A stretch of 5,580 nucleotides of DNA from a candidate division CSSED10-310 bacterium (GTDB lineage: Bacteria > CSSED10-310 > JAFGDC01), in the NCBI GenBank assembly GCA_016932295.1, contig JAFGDC010000163.1:1-5580 (forward strand), in the 5' to 3' direction. Below, in pieces: positions 5,390 through 5,580 of this stretch. Each line of letters begins with the position of its first letter. The stretch's first letter is position 1. The notes under the pieces were generated by a model that saw only the letters and a program-made list of their open reading frames with translations, did no database searches and was not told the origin of the DNA. The position numbers were made by a program, and so were the translations under genes.

Positions 5390-5580
5390 CTAGGGCACCG
5401 CCTTGAAGTGCAGCGCGACCTCCACGCCCCCCCCATCGACCCGATTGGTGATCGTGATGTCACCCTCCACCTGTTCCATGATCCTCTGGCAGATCGCCAG
5501 CCCGAGCCCGGTGCCTTCTCCCGCCGGTTTTGTCGTGACGAACGGTTCCATCACCCGGTCCAGGATGTCGACGGGGATGC
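5390..5580 (-). CDS. Sensor histidine kinase, C-terminal 62 residues of the HATPase domain; 5' end beyond the window
   Basis: The reverse strand reads through an F-box EPFVTTKP, a G2 box GEGTGLGLAICQRI and the closing strands of a HATPase_c domain, ending with TAG at 5390-5392. These are ATP-lid and nucleotide-binding motifs of a histidine kinase. The EPFVTTKPAGEGTGLGLAI form is common in NtrB/DctB-type kinases that partner NtrC-type regulators. The fragment differs clearly in sequence from the complete kinase at 1984-3882, so it is a separate gene and not a recent copy. It ends 133 bp before the regulator's preferred start (100 bp before the alternative) with only a weak hairpin between, so co-transcription is possible. 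Sensor type, histidine box and any fused receiver lie outside the window. Confidence 0.9.
   Translation of the reverse strand, partial: IPVDILDRVMEPFVTTKPAGEGTGLGLAICQRIMEQVEGDITITNRVDGGGVEVALHFKAVP

Overview
All supportable genes lie on the minus strand, so the window reads right to left. In transcription order it holds: the C-terminus of a sensor histidine kinase (cut by the right edge); an NtrC-family sigma-54-dependent response regulator; a second, complete, membrane-anchored PAS histidine kinase; a 415-bp non-coding gap with several promoter-like sites; a small protein with two winged-helix domains, followed by a clear intrinsic terminator; and the N-terminal part of a PLP-dependent class I/II aminotransferase (cut by the left edge). 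No rRNA, tRNA, CRISPR array, transposase or phage gene is visible.

The organism is a Gram-negative-type bacterium of moderately high GC content. NtrC-type enhancer-binding regulators paired with NtrB-like PAS kinases are typical of Desulfobacterota/Deltaproteobacteria, Nitrospirota and relatives. A placement there is inference from gene content and style only; no marker gene is present.

The regulator and the complete kinase are separated by 3 bp (TGA-TCC-ATG), so they form a translationally coupled two-component pair. The likely path is: signal at the periplasmic domain or PAS, then His416 of the kinase, then Asp54 of the regulator, then sigma-54 promoter activation. The upstream kinase ends about 130 bp before the regulator and may belong to the same operon, which would place one regulator between two kinases. 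The gap after the kinase gene contains a sigma-54-like -24/-12 site and a separate sigma-70-like promoter, both pointing at the winged-helix gene. A link between the NtrC regulator and that gene is therefore a testable hypothesis.

The region looks like ordinary chromosomal regulatory and metabolic sequence. The points most worth a second look are the altered arginine-finger and sensor I positions in the regulator's AAA+ domain, the internally duplicated winged-helix protein of unknown function, and the promoter sites around it.
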